From Lateolabrax maculatus (lineage: Eukaryota > Chordata > Actinopteri > Acropomatiformes > Lateolabracidae): a stretch of 64,000 bases of DNA. Position 1 is the first letter of the stretch. Each line of letters begins with the position of its first letter. The translations under genes and the position numbers were made by a program. The stretch lies in the NCBI GenBank assembly GCA_031216445.1, contig CM062201.1:3004001-3068000 (forward strand). Reading direction: 5' to 3'. The notes beneath the pieces are model-generated. The model saw only the letters and a program-made list of their open reading frames with translations, made no database searches and was not told the DNA's origin. Shown here one piece after another: positions 22,831 to 35,196 of the stretch.

Positions 22831-23639
22831 TTTTGAGGCTATTTTTCCATGGATTTAGCTAGCTGGCTATGTCAAAAGATGATGTCCCCTTTCTTAATTT
22901 GGCCTACAAAACTCTGATTAGTCGATTGTTTTTCCAACTGGGGTATAATATATAGCCATCAATGGGCACCAGATCTATTTGACAGTGATTCGGCGGTGGT
23001 TCAGAAGTCTGGAATCTTGACATGCAAAAAGAGGGAAAGCTCATAAACCAGTTCCACCGGATATGTGTCATGTATTCATTATAAATACAGTCAATATAAA
23101 TTTTATCTGATTAGTTACTGCTAATCTAAAACTCTTTTTCGCCCACGGCTCCAGCACGGACCTGTTTCACTTATGAAACCAAACAGCAACATCCGTGGAA
23201 ACAAGAAGGAAACTGTATTAGACAAAATGGATCCGCCCACCGGCAGCTGACTGTAGGAGGCGTTGGCAGCACCTGGTGGCCTCGCTGCGTTCAGTCTGGC
23301 TGTACAGTCAGGACTGTGTAGGCGTGTACAGACTGTACTGGATTGGCATCTCTCTCACTCTCCTGTTAGTTTTTATGCACCTGTTAGAGTAGAACTATTT
23401 ACACCTTTGTCATTCTTCATGGTCTAAAACCAGACGGGCGCAGTGCTTGTTTGTGCAGAATAGTTGGAGCGTCCACATGTTGTCGTGTTCTGTGAAATGT
23501 CCTGTTTTCCGAAATATTGTTGTGTTTTGACTCTCAGCGCCACCATATCACCTCCCATTTAACTCTAAACAAAAAAGGTTTTCTGTCACTGTGAACAAGA
23601 AACTGCCCATCACGATTCATCAGCAGGCATATTTCAGGC
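22831..23639. other. Unassigned DNA
   Basis: No gene recognised. The part at about 23220-23350 is GC-richer with GGCAGCACCTGGTGGCC; nature unknown. Confidence 0.35.
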
Positions 23640-24110
23640 CATAAATATAGCTTAAATGTTATGTGTTTTCAAAATATTTTGTCGAGTTCCACAAGGGAGA
23701 TGTTTGGGCCCACTTTTATTTTCAGTTTTTATAAAAGATTTATGTGTTGTCTCAATGCTGATGTAGTTACATATGTGGATGACTCAACTTTGTTCTGTGC
23801 TTCATTAACATCAGTAGAGCTGAGACAAAATCTACATGTTGAAATGCATACTGTATCATTACTAAATGAAAGATGAAAATAAGTACTTCCAACATTAAAG
23901 GCTTTTTATTTGGTAGGATTGTTCTTGTTAAAACCTCTGAAGCCGAATGGGATATTGGTTGAGCAGGTCACTTAGACCAAATTACTGGGCGTTAAAATAG
24001 ATAATTTACTGTCTTTGACTAAATATATTGATCACATCGTTTACAGGATTGATGTTGTTCGGTCAGTTCTGTCAGACTGTCCCAGTCATCTCATACCGAT
24101 GTTACTTTTA
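23640..24110 (+). mobile_element. LINE reverse-transcriptase relic
   Basis: Readable across frame breaks: RVPQGRCLGPLLFSVFIKDL (about 23682-23740), ADVVTYVDDSTLFCAS with the YVDD catalytic box (about 23760-23812), VELRQNL, then after breaks LLGVKIDNLLS near 23980 and IDVVRSVL. The order is that of the palm and thumb of a non-LTR reverse transcriptase with the ...LLFSVFIKDL signature, different from the L2-type copies elsewhere in the window. It is truncated at both ends and frameshifted. Clade not assigned. Confidence 0.8.
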
Positions 24111-24729
24111 GTTATTACTGTTTTGGAACATTTTTGATTGTTTTTATTTTGACCATGTTTTGTTTTTCATTCTAAGTTTTTATTATTAGTTTTTCCTTCT
24201 GTATGTAGAGTTAATTCACTTATTTTCCCATCTTTATGTTTGGTTTGTTTTACCTTTTCTGTTTTATTGATACCGCGTTATTTCAATTTGCTGTTGTGTT
24301 TTAGTGTGGACCCCAGGAAGACTAGGGTCCACACTTTGTGGAAGCGAACCGGGATCCGAACAAAGAATAAAGACTAATAATTCCTTCAAATTTAACAAGA
24401 TTCTCTGTGATGTAAAAACATAACATTTCCTTATTGTCATAGACAATGAAAAAGTATATTAAGTTCACTGCACAGGGCCTATCCTGATTTGCTCCTGACA
24501 GCAAAACCTAATGGATTTATACAAATGCATAACATATCTGACTTAGTTCTCACGATTGCCACTGCAAATAGGCTCTCTTTTTTCAGGAATTAACTTGGAT
24601 AATATTTCAAAATATTTGAAACATATCATATGTTTATATAAGTGCTAAACCACCTACACTAATGTAAAAACAGAGCAATAACTGAAATTTGATTATTTTA
24701 ATTTTTCCCTCTCGTTCCCTGCCTGTAAA
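24111..24729. other. Unassigned T-rich DNA
   Basis: Nothing recognised. It follows the LINE relic and could include its 3' untranslated part. An inverted pair around 24300-24340 (GTGGACC and GGTCCACAC, GACTAGGGTCC) could form a short hairpin. Confidence 0.4.
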
Positions 24730-25190
24730 ACTGTACAGTAGTTGAACTGAGTGTACAGAGGCTGCAGCAGTGGATGAAGCTCTGCAGTGCAGTGATTCTC
24801 TCTGGCCATCCATCCTCTCTAAGTGCTGTTATTCAGTGGGAGATGACACCACAGCAGACAAACTGGTCAGGAAAGAGGCGGCCTGCTGGGCTGTGAGTCA
24901 TGTCAATCTGGACTGCAGCGAGACTCCATCACGCCGAGGTAACACAGAATGGGGATCCAGACTGCAGGATGACAAAATATCCCGTCACGCAGAGAAAGAC
25001 ACAGCCGGTATGCCAGGCATGTCTGGCTGAATCACTCTCCGTCACCGCACACGCAGACGCACACTCATGCTCGGCTCCCAGCAGTAATGATTGGACCGAA
25101 GCAGCTGATGGACGTTATTTTCTTCTCTTGTTCAGTTTGACCATTTTCATGCCATAGAAATTCTTCAAAATGACAGCAGTGTCCTGCCAG
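24730..25190. promoter_or_regulatory. Candidate regulatory island
   Basis: Complex GC-richer block with GAGGCTGCAGCAGTGG near 24758 and ATGACAAAATATCCCGTCAC near 24968. Two open frames cross it but lack motifs. Called only as a possible conserved non-coding element. Confidence 0.25.
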
Positions 25191-25774
25191 AAGTATTCCT
25201 GACAGAAAAGTTCCTGAAAAAGAATTTAGACCACGCAACACTGAAAACTCATGTCCAGAATATATAAAATAAAATAAGTAGGTTGCGTTAAAAATTTTGA
25301 TCACTTTTTTAAAAAATAACTTTTGTTTATCACTGTATTGTTGTTCTGTTAGTCATTTAACTTAAGACAACAATCAGGAAATAAGGTATTCAATTAACTG
25401 TAATCATTTTTATACAAGTGTTAGCCTGATACCAACAATTATTATAGAGTAAAACTATCAATAACGGTATTTAAAAGACACTGGGACAATCTCTCCCTCT
25501 GTCTTTGGGCTGTTTCTGGACAATGTGGTGCCCTCTGCCAGACATCCATTGACACCCAAAAGACTTTTATAGCCACGACTTTGTAATATTTTAGTTTGAA
25601 TGTTAGGAAGTTCCACACATTTCTCATGTCATCGACAACATTTCACAAGTTTCACTATGTGTGACTCCTCAACATCCCAGTCGTTACCGTCACCTTCATT
25701 ACCATCAACAGACACACACACACTGTTGCTTATTTTGAATCAATCCCACATACATGCTGCCCCAAACAGAGCAC
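25191..25774. other. Unassigned DNA
   Basis: Nothing recognised on either strand. Confidence 0.4.
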
Positions 25775-25960
25775 CAAATGTGGATTCATCTGCTGCTGAA
25801 AATAGTCCCCAACAAATGCACCATTTCCTCCAGTTTGAGTAACATTTTTTAAAACTTTCAAACATTTACATCCTTATTAGGAAAAATAGGTTAGGGACTT
25901 GTGGACGCTCTGGGGACATGGAATTTTAAGAGATCAGATGCCACCTCAATCTCTGGCATA
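25775..25960 (+). repeat. Dispersed repeat family B, copy 3
   Basis: GTGGATTCATCTGCTGCTG followed by AATAGTCCCCAACAAATGCA (25801) and ATTTCCTCC matches copies at 7256 and 8332, including AGTTTGAGTAACATTT after the box. Confidence 0.6.
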
Positions 25961-26369
25961 AATAAAGTATTTTAAATTGACTCAACTTCCCCAAGCATGC
26001 TCTATTCTCTGTGGAAAACTTGATTATATTAAATTGCCTTTGTTTGTACAGTAAAATATACATTTCAAATAAATATACAGCACTGATGATACACTGATTA
26101 ACACATCTTTTGAAAAGCCACTCATTATACCTACTGTTTATACTTAATTATATTTTTCTCATCAGCTAAAGCAGTAATGGACCTTCTGACTCACTAGAAC
26201 TGTTTTGAAATTTTTCCAAAGTTTATCAGCAGAAGGAAAAAATATTTGTATTGTCGCTCTGGTTACATGCAGTCTAATATATACATATCTAATTAAACTG
26301 TTAACTGAAATATGTATGAGGTTTCCTGGTATACCATTTTATATGACACCTGCCAGCCAATCAGAAATA
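25961..26369. other. Unassigned AT-rich DNA
   Basis: Nothing recognised. Confidence 0.4.
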
Positions 26370-26900
26370 AGTGTTCTCTACTCAGCCTCTGTGGTGGAGC
26401 CAGTTTTGACTGCTGGAAGATTTATGATGCAACTGCAGAGCCAAATAAATTGGACTCGACTTGACACAAAAACAGAACCGGTGTGCCAGACAGAACCCCA
26501 GCGTGCAGACAATGAAAGGGCAGGTGGTGATTCGCCCGTCCCAGGTTCTCAGCATAATAATGAGGCATTGTGAACCTCGCTGGCACGGCTGCCACTGCTT
26601 TCCTCTGCCTTCTGTCTTCCCTCTGAGGGCAGCTCGATGATGAGTTCTTTTTCTGCAGCTTGGCACAGCATGACACATTCAGCTCCCCAGATGGTCCTCA
26701 CCGTGATTCAGTTAGTCGCCTTGTCTGTTGCTGGGCAGCATGTGCGGGCCAATGAAACATCACACACACTTCAGAGCTTAGTTTCACGTGGCGAAAACCA
26801 GCAGCCACCAACACAGGACACGGTGGACACCCCACCCCCAAGGATCCTCATGAATTAGTTTTCAGGCATGTAACGTCTGCCGTTCAGAGCTGTGGCGCCA
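26370..26900. promoter_or_regulatory. Candidate regulatory island
   Basis: Complex block with TCTGTGGTGGAGCCAG, GATTTATGATGCAAC and GAGCCAAATAAATTGG (26391-26451), and GC-richer sequence to about 26850. Open frames on both strands overlap here without shared motifs, which argues against coding. Role inferred. Confidence 0.25.
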
Positions 26901-27789
26901 GTGAGGTAGGGGCATGGGACTAATGATCAACTGAAATCTTTCCTCCTATTACTGTCACTTTGGTTTAATTGTTTAATATTAATATCTGTAAACATCATTT
27001 CAGGGGCCAAAAATTAAGTTTGAATTCTGCAAAAGTCAACAGACCCACTGAGCTCAAAATGAAATATTGGTTGGAGAATATAAACAAATGAGATGATGTT
27101 AAATGAGAAGTTGCAGTGTTTCCTGCAAAAGGTTTCTTGTGTCCAAACATTGGATTTGGCCCTTGTTAAACTGAGACAACTAAGAAAACATTTTGGAGAA
27201 AATAGCTGAATATGAGAAAAGCTTTAATTTGATTTAACTGTATGTGATTAGATTGTGACTCCAAAGCCTGGGGATAAGCTTGCATGACCAATCAATTCCT
27301 TACATCTAGTTAGTGATACAATCCACAGTTAAAAAATGGCAGCAGCACCTCTACAAAAGAAGTCCTTCACACATCAAAACACAATTGTAATGCCAACACC
27401 AAACAACTGGGAGACATTTCATGAAAATCTGTGTCAAGCAAGTGTGAAGTGATAAAAACATGACCTGCTCGAATGGAAAGGGGTCAGTTTTGTCATTTGG
27501 AGACATGTTAAATCATAGATGTCACAGGATTTCTTCCTCGTTCACTATGGCAGTTCAGTGCGAGGGAGCGAGTATTTATCAGTTGGCATTAGCAGCCGCC
27601 GAGTACACAGGTTTGTAGTGCTGAACTGTTTCAGCTATGTCTCCGGTCTCCGCGCTGATTTAAATTAACTAAATTTTGTCACACAGTACTCAAGTGGGTT
27701 TATAATAATTTTTTAGATTATAATGTTTCCATTTCAAACTCTGAGAGAGAATTGAGTAATATATAAAAGCTGAATCTGCAGGACAAGGT
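26901..27789. other. Unassigned DNA
   Basis: Nothing recognised on either strand. Confidence 0.4.
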
Positions 27790-28150
27790 GAGAGCCTCAG
27801 GCCACTCAGCTGAGATTGCCCTGGTGCTGTCAACCTGGCAACCTGGACAAGACTGAGCTTGTGTTCCATTCAGGGGAAAGGACTCCCTGTGACATGTCCA
27901 TCATTTAAATAATGTGGTGGTGGTGCCAGATAGGACAGCAAGGAACCTAGGTGTGACCCCAAACAATGCCCGTTACTGTAGATTCAATTACATTGGGAGG
28001 ATTTGTCCCTTCCTCACTAGCGAGGTGGAGCAGGCGCTCATCCAGTCTCTTGTCCTCTCCTGCCTGGACCACTGTAACTCCCTCCTACATCTGCCATCAG
28101 ACGGCCGCAGAAAACTGCTGCCTAAACAGACAAAGACAGCCCCACCTACA
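27790..28150 (+). mobile_element. LINE relic, post-catalytic part of the reverse transcriptase
   Basis: Readable pieces: LDKTELVFHSGE (about 27846-27880), VVVVPDRTARNLGVT near 27915, a degenerate ARYCRFNYIGRICPFLTSE (27969-28024) and LIQSLVLSCLDHCNSLL (about 28038-28090). This is the region downstream of the YADD box in many L2/CR1-like fish LINEs. It is truncated on both sides and has frame breaks. Confidence 0.8.
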
Positions 28151-28429
28151 GATATTTAAACTCACTCACAGAAAAAAGACATCACAATACCAAACACATT
28201 GTTTCGACTGAAGTGATTGAAGAGGAGAGGTCAGGAAACATCACAGAACCAAGGACAGAGGTTAAATAAAGGCTAAAATAATCACACCGCTTTAATGGTT
28301 AATTATTCAGGAGTGAATAAAAGACAGCAGGATGTGTGATAATGGACAAAATGACTGGGTTGTTAAGATAATGAGCATCTCCAACTTTTTCACTAAAACC
28401 TCCAGTGAATTGAGTCTCTCTGCGTTTGA
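28151..28429. other. Unassigned DNA
   Basis: Nothing recognised. Confidence 0.4.
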
Positions 28430-28660
28430 AAGATCATTTTAGGACTTTGCAGGCTGCCACTCCTGCATGTTTTTGTGATTAGCACATGTGCTGTTACCAT
28501 GGAGAATCTACAAACTGTGGCTGGCCCGGATAATATTCCACCTGGTCGCGTTAACCTGACTCCATACGCCACACATTATTCTTCCAGGAATAGTTTCAAT
28601 TAGAGCTCCAGACCTGTGACTCAGTACATCAGTCACCTCTGAACACATGAGCTGTATACA
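28430..28660. promoter_or_regulatory. Candidate conserved non-coding element
   Basis: Complex stretch with GTTACCATGGAGAATC, GGATAATATTCCACC, ACACATTATTCTTCC and GTTTCAATTAGAGC. Several AT-core sites sit in unique-looking sequence. Regulatory role is inferred from appearance only. Confidence 0.3.
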
Positions 28661-29379
28661 GGGCTACCTCTATGCACATTTAAATAAGGCAAAAAAATGA
28701 ACAAAAGCACCTGTTTATTTAAAAAAAAAAAAAAATGAACAAAAAATTCAGCAGTATGAATGAGTAATGCATACATGAGGGAACACCGCCCTGGATTGCT
28801 GGTGACTCTACGGCCTCGTTTTATTCAAAACACATACCAAATGTTCCCAAGCGATCATGCAAGCCAGACTGCTTCATAGAAGATTATTTCCCTCTCTGAG
28901 AAGCTGAGTAAGAACACTGTGTTACCGGATGTCTTTAGGCATTGTAAACTAGGCTGCTATGTTGGAAGGCCTATAAATCACCAAGTCATTTACTCAGCCT
29001 TTAGATAGCCAAACCCTTACATTCCCAGGTGCAATTTGATGACAGGCCACATTTTTATCTGCCATGAAGATGCTATGTGGTCCCACAGGTTGACAGTTGG
29101 CACACTTTGAAGGACTATATTATGCAATCTGACAGAAGAACACTACCAACTACAATCGTGGTTCCAGACCTCTAGGAATGAGTGTGGTTATGATTTAATT
29201 GATCCTACTCTTGTCATTACCCCTTTATCGGTCTGGTACTTTTTTATTACTGTGCAAAATGTACGCTTGTTGAAAAGGTGTTTGGATTAATTACTCTTGT
29301 TGGCTTTTTACATTTTATTGCACTTACTGTAACAAGCATAGTTGTCGTCAAGTACAATATCTTTCAATCTTTTAACATG
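28661..29379. other. Unassigned DNA
   Basis: No gene recognised. A TAAATAAGGCAAAAAAATG phrase at 28681, followed by poly-A at 28721, resembles a SINE tail but no head was found. Confidence 0.4.
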
Positions 29380-29475
29380 CTGAACACGGTAAACATTACC
29401 GGCTAAACCTACACATTGGCATTGAGAGCATTAGCAAGCTAATGTCTGCATTTAGCTCAAAGAAATGTTTATACG
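29380..29475 (+). repeat. Dispersed repeat family C, fragment 2
   Basis: CACGGTAAACATTACCGG, GCTAAACCTACACATTGGC and TTAGCAAGCTAATGTC with TTTAGCTCAAAG form the gene-less middle part of the same common fish repeat as 22480 and 40180. Confidence 0.5.
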
Positions 29476-29859
29476 GCACAATTTTGTGGGTCGTGCTTGC
29501 TGGCTATATCAAATTAAGACATGGTAGGTGACACTTGCTCATCTCTACTCATCTACAACTTCAGCTTCCTCCCCCTTTGCCTAAACTGCCTGAATTTGGA
29601 TTTTCTAGACACAGTAAAATGGGATAAAAGTAATATATCCTATTGATAGGTTCTCAACAGTTTGATACCCAAAGATGAGAACACCTGGTGGACAGACCTT
29701 TATTGCTAAGTGTCTTGAGCAAGTACAGGTATGGAACTGCTGCAGATTCGCCTCCACTAGTCCTTATCACAAATCAGCTCCTCACTTTTCTTGACCTTAA
29801 GGGAGACATAGTTCCTTCACACCACATGCCACCAAATTCTTCTCCCCAGCAGGCTGATT
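29476..29859. other. Unassigned DNA, possibly more of the neighbouring LINE
   Basis: No clear motif. It could hold the decayed continuation of the minus-strand LINE relic at 29860-30080. Confidence 0.3.
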
Positions 29860-30080
29860 CATCGTTTTCCGTGATTAGTCCTATTATTGTGTCGTCACAA
29901 GCATCGCCCACACATGTGAGGTGAGCATGGCCATTCATTCATACAAAAAGAGAGAGTCGAGCAGCAGAGGACTGGGCACGCTGCCCTGCAGGGTCCCCTG
30001 TGTTCCTGGTGTGAGTGGAACAAGTGTGACTTCCAGTTCTCACTGCCTGGGGCCTGTCCATCACAAGGCTTAGGATACAA
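29860..30080 (-). mobile_element. LINE relic around the reverse-transcriptase active site
   Basis: Reading the minus strand, TLQGSVPSPLLLDSLF (about 30000-29950) corresponds to the TPQGCVLSPLLYSLF box of a fish LINE, and DDTIIVGLITENDESAC (about 29915-29860) to its FADDTTVVG active site. The first part of the FADD box is damaged and the frame shifts between the two boxes. Same general LINE group as 10457-10856, opposite orientation. Confidence 0.7.
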
Positions 30081-30897
30081 CTGCCGGTGCTCAATGCCAG
30101 CAAGTTAAAGCTTCTGGCTTTGATTTTAGAGTGGAAAGCTGGGTATTAAATGTTAAGAGGAGGTCAACAAACAACATTCCTTACATAGGTCAAGCTTCAT
30201 CTTCTCCAGAGCTACTGATGCAAAGGCTATTTGATGTGAATCAAACGTGGTCAGAGGCCTTTAGGCTTACAGGTGTGAGAGCTACAGGGCAGCTAAAAGA
30301 AAATGGTGGTAATCTTAAAACAGGTGGAGATAACAGCCTGAGCCAGGACAGGTTGAATATGTCAGAGCACACATCTGCCAGTTGACTGGATGCCACTGGG
30401 GCCAACAGCCTTTTGCACATTCATAAGAGAGTTCCTCAGCCCAGTGTCAGCATCAGTGTCAGGCAGTGGATGCTTCAGGCAGCAAGGGAATCCCTCCGTC
30501 GCTCCTGCCAAAACAAGCATAAAACCTATTTTACTCAGCAGGGAGGCTTTGTCAGTCACTGACATGTTTTGTGGTGCTTGCAGTCTGTAGTGTTTTATTT
30601 CACTGATGACGAGAATAAGATCCAAACAAGAATCATCTTGCATCAAGTTGAGGTGACAAGCACATTCAGTATTTTATGATTAGATATTATATACACAACA
30701 TAGTTTTTTCATACACTGGTTTGGGCTGTTTTGCTTCCATAACATATTTTCTTTCAGACTAGTGGAAAGGAAATGTCTAAAATATACATTGAGGTGCTTA
30801 TTTCAATACATTATGTATTTTTGCTTCTGTAGATTTCTCCTAAGGGTATACGATATAAGTGTGTGTATATATCTGTTTTTATACGTGTGTGTATGTG

Positions 30898-30901
<4 letters not shown>
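30081..30901. other. Unassigned DNA
   Basis: No gene recognised. Short frames at 30131-30385 and 30362-30646 have no motifs. Confidence 0.4.

Positions 30902-30980
<79 letters not shown>
30902..30980. repeat. (TA)n microsatellite followed by (CA)n
   Basis: About 30 uninterrupted TA units (30902-30964) then ACACACACACACATAC. Perfectly self-complementary and so able to form a cruciform; probably length-variable. Confidence 0.95.
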
Positions 30981-30987
<7 letters not shown>

Positions 30988-32149
30988 CATATCCTATATC
31001 TTATACACATATAAGATGTAGGATATAAGGTATAGAATGCTAAGGATTTGGTAAAGAATTGTGTCTGTAAATAGTGATTTCCAATAAAAATGTTTGGAAC
31101 TTTACAATACAACACAATATCTTTAAAGACTGTTTCTTCAAACAGAAGGGTTTGTTCATATATCATTCATAGACTGATTTATATAACATTTGCAACATGC
31201 TTTTTTTTGATAAAAAAGAGATATCCAAAATTCCCTCCATAAAAACCTTTGGTTGTACTATATTAACAAAATAAAACAATTTTGAACTTGGCTTTATCCA
31301 ATGTTTAGATTTCTGTTCTGGAAATGTATGCAAATGAGCACACATTTATTCATTCATTACCTACATTAATTTGCATATTTAAACATACAATTCCAGAAAA
31401 CTTGTATTACAAAAAATAACTGTCCTAATGTAGGTAATCAACTGCAGACATTTCATGATGGTATCTATTAGTTCAATGTTTTACCCTATCCACCTGTAGT
31501 GTCTTGCCTTAACTTATTTTTAACTGATTTGAACTCGTGCAGTCTGTGCAGGAAGTTTCCCTTTGGGGACAAATAAAGTGATTGGTTGATGTAAACACCT
31601 TAATGTATGGTGGCTAAGAGAACATCTTTACCTTTTTGACAACTCATGATCATCATCACAGAGATTAAACATGACATACCACAAATCAATCTTGGGACCT
31701 GTTCATTTTAGAGGCAGAATAGGAATTTCCAGCCCCTACTTCAAAGGTGCAAAGAGCATTTTGCAGTCTCTAACAGTAAACTGACAATTAAACCTCTTCA
31801 GGCCATTTTAAGTGTGACGCGTGCATAAACCGAAAATCTAAAAATCTTTCCACCACCCTACCAATGAAAAGACCATCAGCATTAAGGATTATATTACCTC
31901 CAAAACTTCAACATTTTGTTTATATTATCCAGTGCCCATGTGGTAAATACATGGGAATGTGATTAGCCTAAAGCCACATGACCATATACCATTTGCCAAG
32001 CCCACCTATGTGTTTAGGTATTATATATGTGGATGATATGAATGGTTGTCTTTAATATTTATAAATGTATGTTTTCTGCTTCACATCTACTCTATTTAAA
32101 TAATTCTGTATACTATGTATGTACTGTATGTATGTATTGCTGGAGTGTT
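30981..32149. other. Unassigned AT-rich DNA
   Basis: No gene recognised. Around 31535-31585 the phrase TGCAGGAAGTTTCCC then TTTGGGGACAAATAAAGTG resembles the 3' tail of fish retroposons, without a recognisable body. Confidence 0.4.
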
Positions 32150-33112
32150 GCTGGAGTTTTGACATCTTCAGACCTGTTTTATTTATCATCTACACATTAC
32201 CCTTGGGACATATCATCCGTCCCCACAACATCTCCTAACCATAGCTATGCGGACGATACACAACATACCTGTCATTTAAAATCTCCTGACATTAGCATCC
32301 TGGCTTCACTACATAGCTGCTTGGATGCCATAAAACACTGGCTGTCCAATACATTTTTTTTAAAAAATTTACTCTGACAAGACAGAAGTTCTGACCATTG
32401 TCCCTGAACACGTCTCTAAACAAATACAGTGCTCATTGCACCATTGGCTTTAGCCTGTAGCAACATAGAAAGAAAGTATTCCAGTCTTGTTTTTATCGAC
32501 TAAGGAGTATCTTAAATCGTAAATTAGATCAGTTATGTCTTTTTTACAAAACAAGTCACATAATTATACATGCTTTTATATCCTTACACCTTGATTACTC
32601 CAATGATTTGTTTACTTGTTTTAACAGTCAAAATATGGAGCAGCTCCAAACTGTTGAAAACTCAGCAGTCAGACAAAGCATTTCTCGCACATTACACCAA
32701 TCTTGGCTTCATAGCACTTGCTTCCAGTCTCAGTACTATTAATCACATTCAAGGCTTTGCATGGTCTGGCACCGGAGTATATAACTGAGTTCCCTATTCC
32801 GCACTGTGTGACCAGGCCCCTCTGGTCTGCCAGTTTTGGTCTTCTAACTGTCCCAGAGTCCAGGTTAAAAACAAAGGGCAATTGAGCCTTTGCTGGGCTC
32901 CAGAACAGCCTTCCACTTAGCATCAGGTCAGCTGACACTGCCTTTAAATCTCATTAATATTTCTGCTATATTTGTATTAAGTTATTATGTTAAACAACAA
33001 TTATTGTTTTGTTCTTGAATCTGCTTATGTCATTTAAATTTCCTACCTTGGGGAAAGCTTGAAAGCTTGCTTGAAAAGTGCTCTATTAATAAAATTATTA
33101 TTAATAATAATA
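32150..33112 (+). mobile_element. L2-type LINE relic, 3' part, with ATT-repeat tail
   Basis: Starts in the LFYLYTLPLGHIIRPHN region just before the active site. HSYADDTQH is readable at about 32243-32270, then SPDISILASLHSCLDAIKHW (about 32284-32343) and a thumb region with many lesions. The 3' end has CCTTGGGGAAAGC, the GCTTGAAAAGTGCTCTATTA phrase and a short ATTATTAATAATAAT tail. It is the same family as the 56-60.6 kb LINE, which ends in a related phrase plus (ATT)n. Truncated, frameshifted and not functional. Confidence 0.85.
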
Positions 33113-33599
33113 ATCTCTCATTGCTCCAAAACCAGTAGTAGTTAAAGCAGGATGTTGGTCTGTAAACCCTCATTTAAACTTCAATTTGTCTGATTGTTTG
33201 ACTGTTTGCCCCATCAGACTTCATTTTAGTTATGTTGCTGTGTTTTATCGATTTATTTACACAATTATTGAAACTCTAGGCTCTTTATGATGACTGGCTT
33301 TTCACCTCTAAACTAACTAACTCTAAACACTGGCCTTCCAACATGGTCAGACAACATATCATACAAACTAGCTCTTTTTTAGCATAACCAAACCTGTATT
33401 GGATAAAACTAACAGATGATGTGAATTGCTTCAAAGGAGCACAAGTATAAAGACAAAACAAGATATATTTTCTTTATCCCACGCAGAGAAATTGGTTCAA
33501 AGCCTTCCAAAAGTAGCTTAAAGTTGTCGGTGTTCCTCTCAGCTAAAGTCTTTGGTAAAAAGCTTGAACATTATGAGGAGAGGCCAGAGTAAGACAGAT
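33113..33599. other. Unassigned AT-rich DNA
   Basis: Nothing recognised. Confidence 0.4.
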
Positions 33600-34090
33600 C
33601 CTAAACCTGCCTTCAGAACTGGAGCACTGACTCAGTGACCCAGTCTCCTTGTGAGAAGGAGATATGGTCTGTTGGATGAGGGTATGAGAATGGGGAAAAG
33701 GGGATGGGGTGGGGGGGCAGGGTAGTTGACCCTCCCCTCACAGCTGTGACTCCATTCCTGCCTTGTAGCCCCTGTCCCCAGAACCCCCTCTCCATGCTCC
33801 ATGCCCAGCTCATGCCCACCCTCCCCTTGGCTCTGTGAGCGGCTGTCTAGGACAGATTACGCTGGCAGGCGCCCAGGCCGATGCCAGGCCCTCGTCAACA
33901 GAGAGGCCTTTGTGCTAAGATGACAAACCACAAAGTCAAGCCAACATCTGCAGGATAAAGGGCTGGAGGGGTGGGTAGGTCAGCTGAGGGGAGGAAAGAC
34001 CAGAGTGGAACAAAAGGACAGGAGACAAGAAATAGAAAAAACACTGTGGAACTCAGCTGGATGGATTCAACAGCTCCCACCAGAGATGTC
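33600..34090. promoter_or_regulatory. Candidate regulatory island
   Basis: GC-richer block with a G-run near 33690-33720. Its core at about 33835-33950 (GAGCGGCTGTCTAGGACAG, ATTACGCTGGCAGGC, GATGACAAACCACAAAG) contains a GATTA homeodomain core and an AACCACA Runx-type core. No shared coding motif on either strand. Role inferred. Confidence 0.3.
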
Positions 34091-34807
34091 TCAGTGATGC
34101 TGTACTATATGCACAAACACAAAATGCATTGAAAAAATTATAGTAAACGGTTTGCTTTAGATATTTTTGTCAAAATAATTTTCTGTAACTGTCACATGAT
34201 TTTGATAATGTCACCTTTTTGGAGAGTCTTTTACTTGTTCCAGGACATTTGCATTAAGGGAAATTGTCTTTGAACTGCAAGTGGTACTGAAAAGTAACTG
34301 TTAGAGGCCTTAAATGTTCCTGAAAGGTGGCATCAGCAAACGAAATGCATTTGTCTTACCAGTCTAGAGTTCAATAGGCCATGAACTGCTAAAGCAGCCA
34401 GCCATTCTCCGAAATGTCCCAGTGCCCCAGAGCACTTTGTGCTAATTTAATTGAAAATTAGTTTTTGAGTACGCACCACTGAAAACTAAATATCAAAATA
34501 CCAATGCATTTTATCACATCCCTACAGGAGTTTGTAATGTACTGCGCCATTTGTACTAACAGCACTAGACAAATACAAATATAAATTGTTTTTTATAAAA
34601 AATGAGCAAAAATGATTTCCAAAAAAAATGTCATATTTAATTGTTTTGTTTTGGACAGAAAGCTGTCACCAAAGCCACCGCACCATTGCCTGGCATTCTT
34701 TGACTTTTGAACCGCATTTATTGGAATTTGGGAAATCCTTTGTGTTCATCGACAACACTTTAGCATTTTTATGTAAATTGCTGTATGTACATCATGGCTA
34801 CATGTAG
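34091..34807. other. Unassigned DNA
   Basis: Nothing recognised. Confidence 0.4.
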
Positions 34808-35196
34808 TAGCCTGGGAACCAGACAAATCAGCGAACTCATGTTTAATTTGCTCTGGCAAATACATCTGGCCCCTCTCCCATTCAGACTGATTTCGTCAGT
34901 ACAGGTATCTGGCCGAGCTAATCACAACTGTTTATCTAATATGAGGTGGGTTTAATACAATTACTGACGAAGAGGAGCGCCATTCATGCATCTTTGTAAA
35001 TATCCAAGATGGTGCTGCCGATGCGAAGACTTCCCTGGCTGGCTTCAGTGGCAGTATTAAATGGAATGGATGGTAAATTTAAAAAAAAAAGTGAATCTTG
35101 TCTAGGGAATGGACTTCTTAATTGCCTGCATACTTAAACTTTATGTTGATAGGATATATGTGTTATGTGTGTGCCTTACTTCTGACAGGACTTACC
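34808..35196 (+). repeat. Dispersed repeat family A, copy 1 (3' end missing)
   Basis: Begins TAGCCTGGGAACCAGAC and shares with copies at 43377 and 55234 the ordered phrases TTTGCTCTGGCAAATAC, GCCCCTCTCCCATTCA, AATATGAGGTGGGTTTAATA, TGTAAATATCCAAGATGG and ACTTAAACTTTATGTTGATA. No open frame of note, so it is a non-autonomous element. Its right end (CTTCTGACAGGA) stops short of the terminal part seen in copy 2. Confidence 0.75.

Noticed and set aside
30762..31166. Open frames rich in Ile-Tyr on both strands
   Set aside because: Translation of the (TA)n microsatellite.
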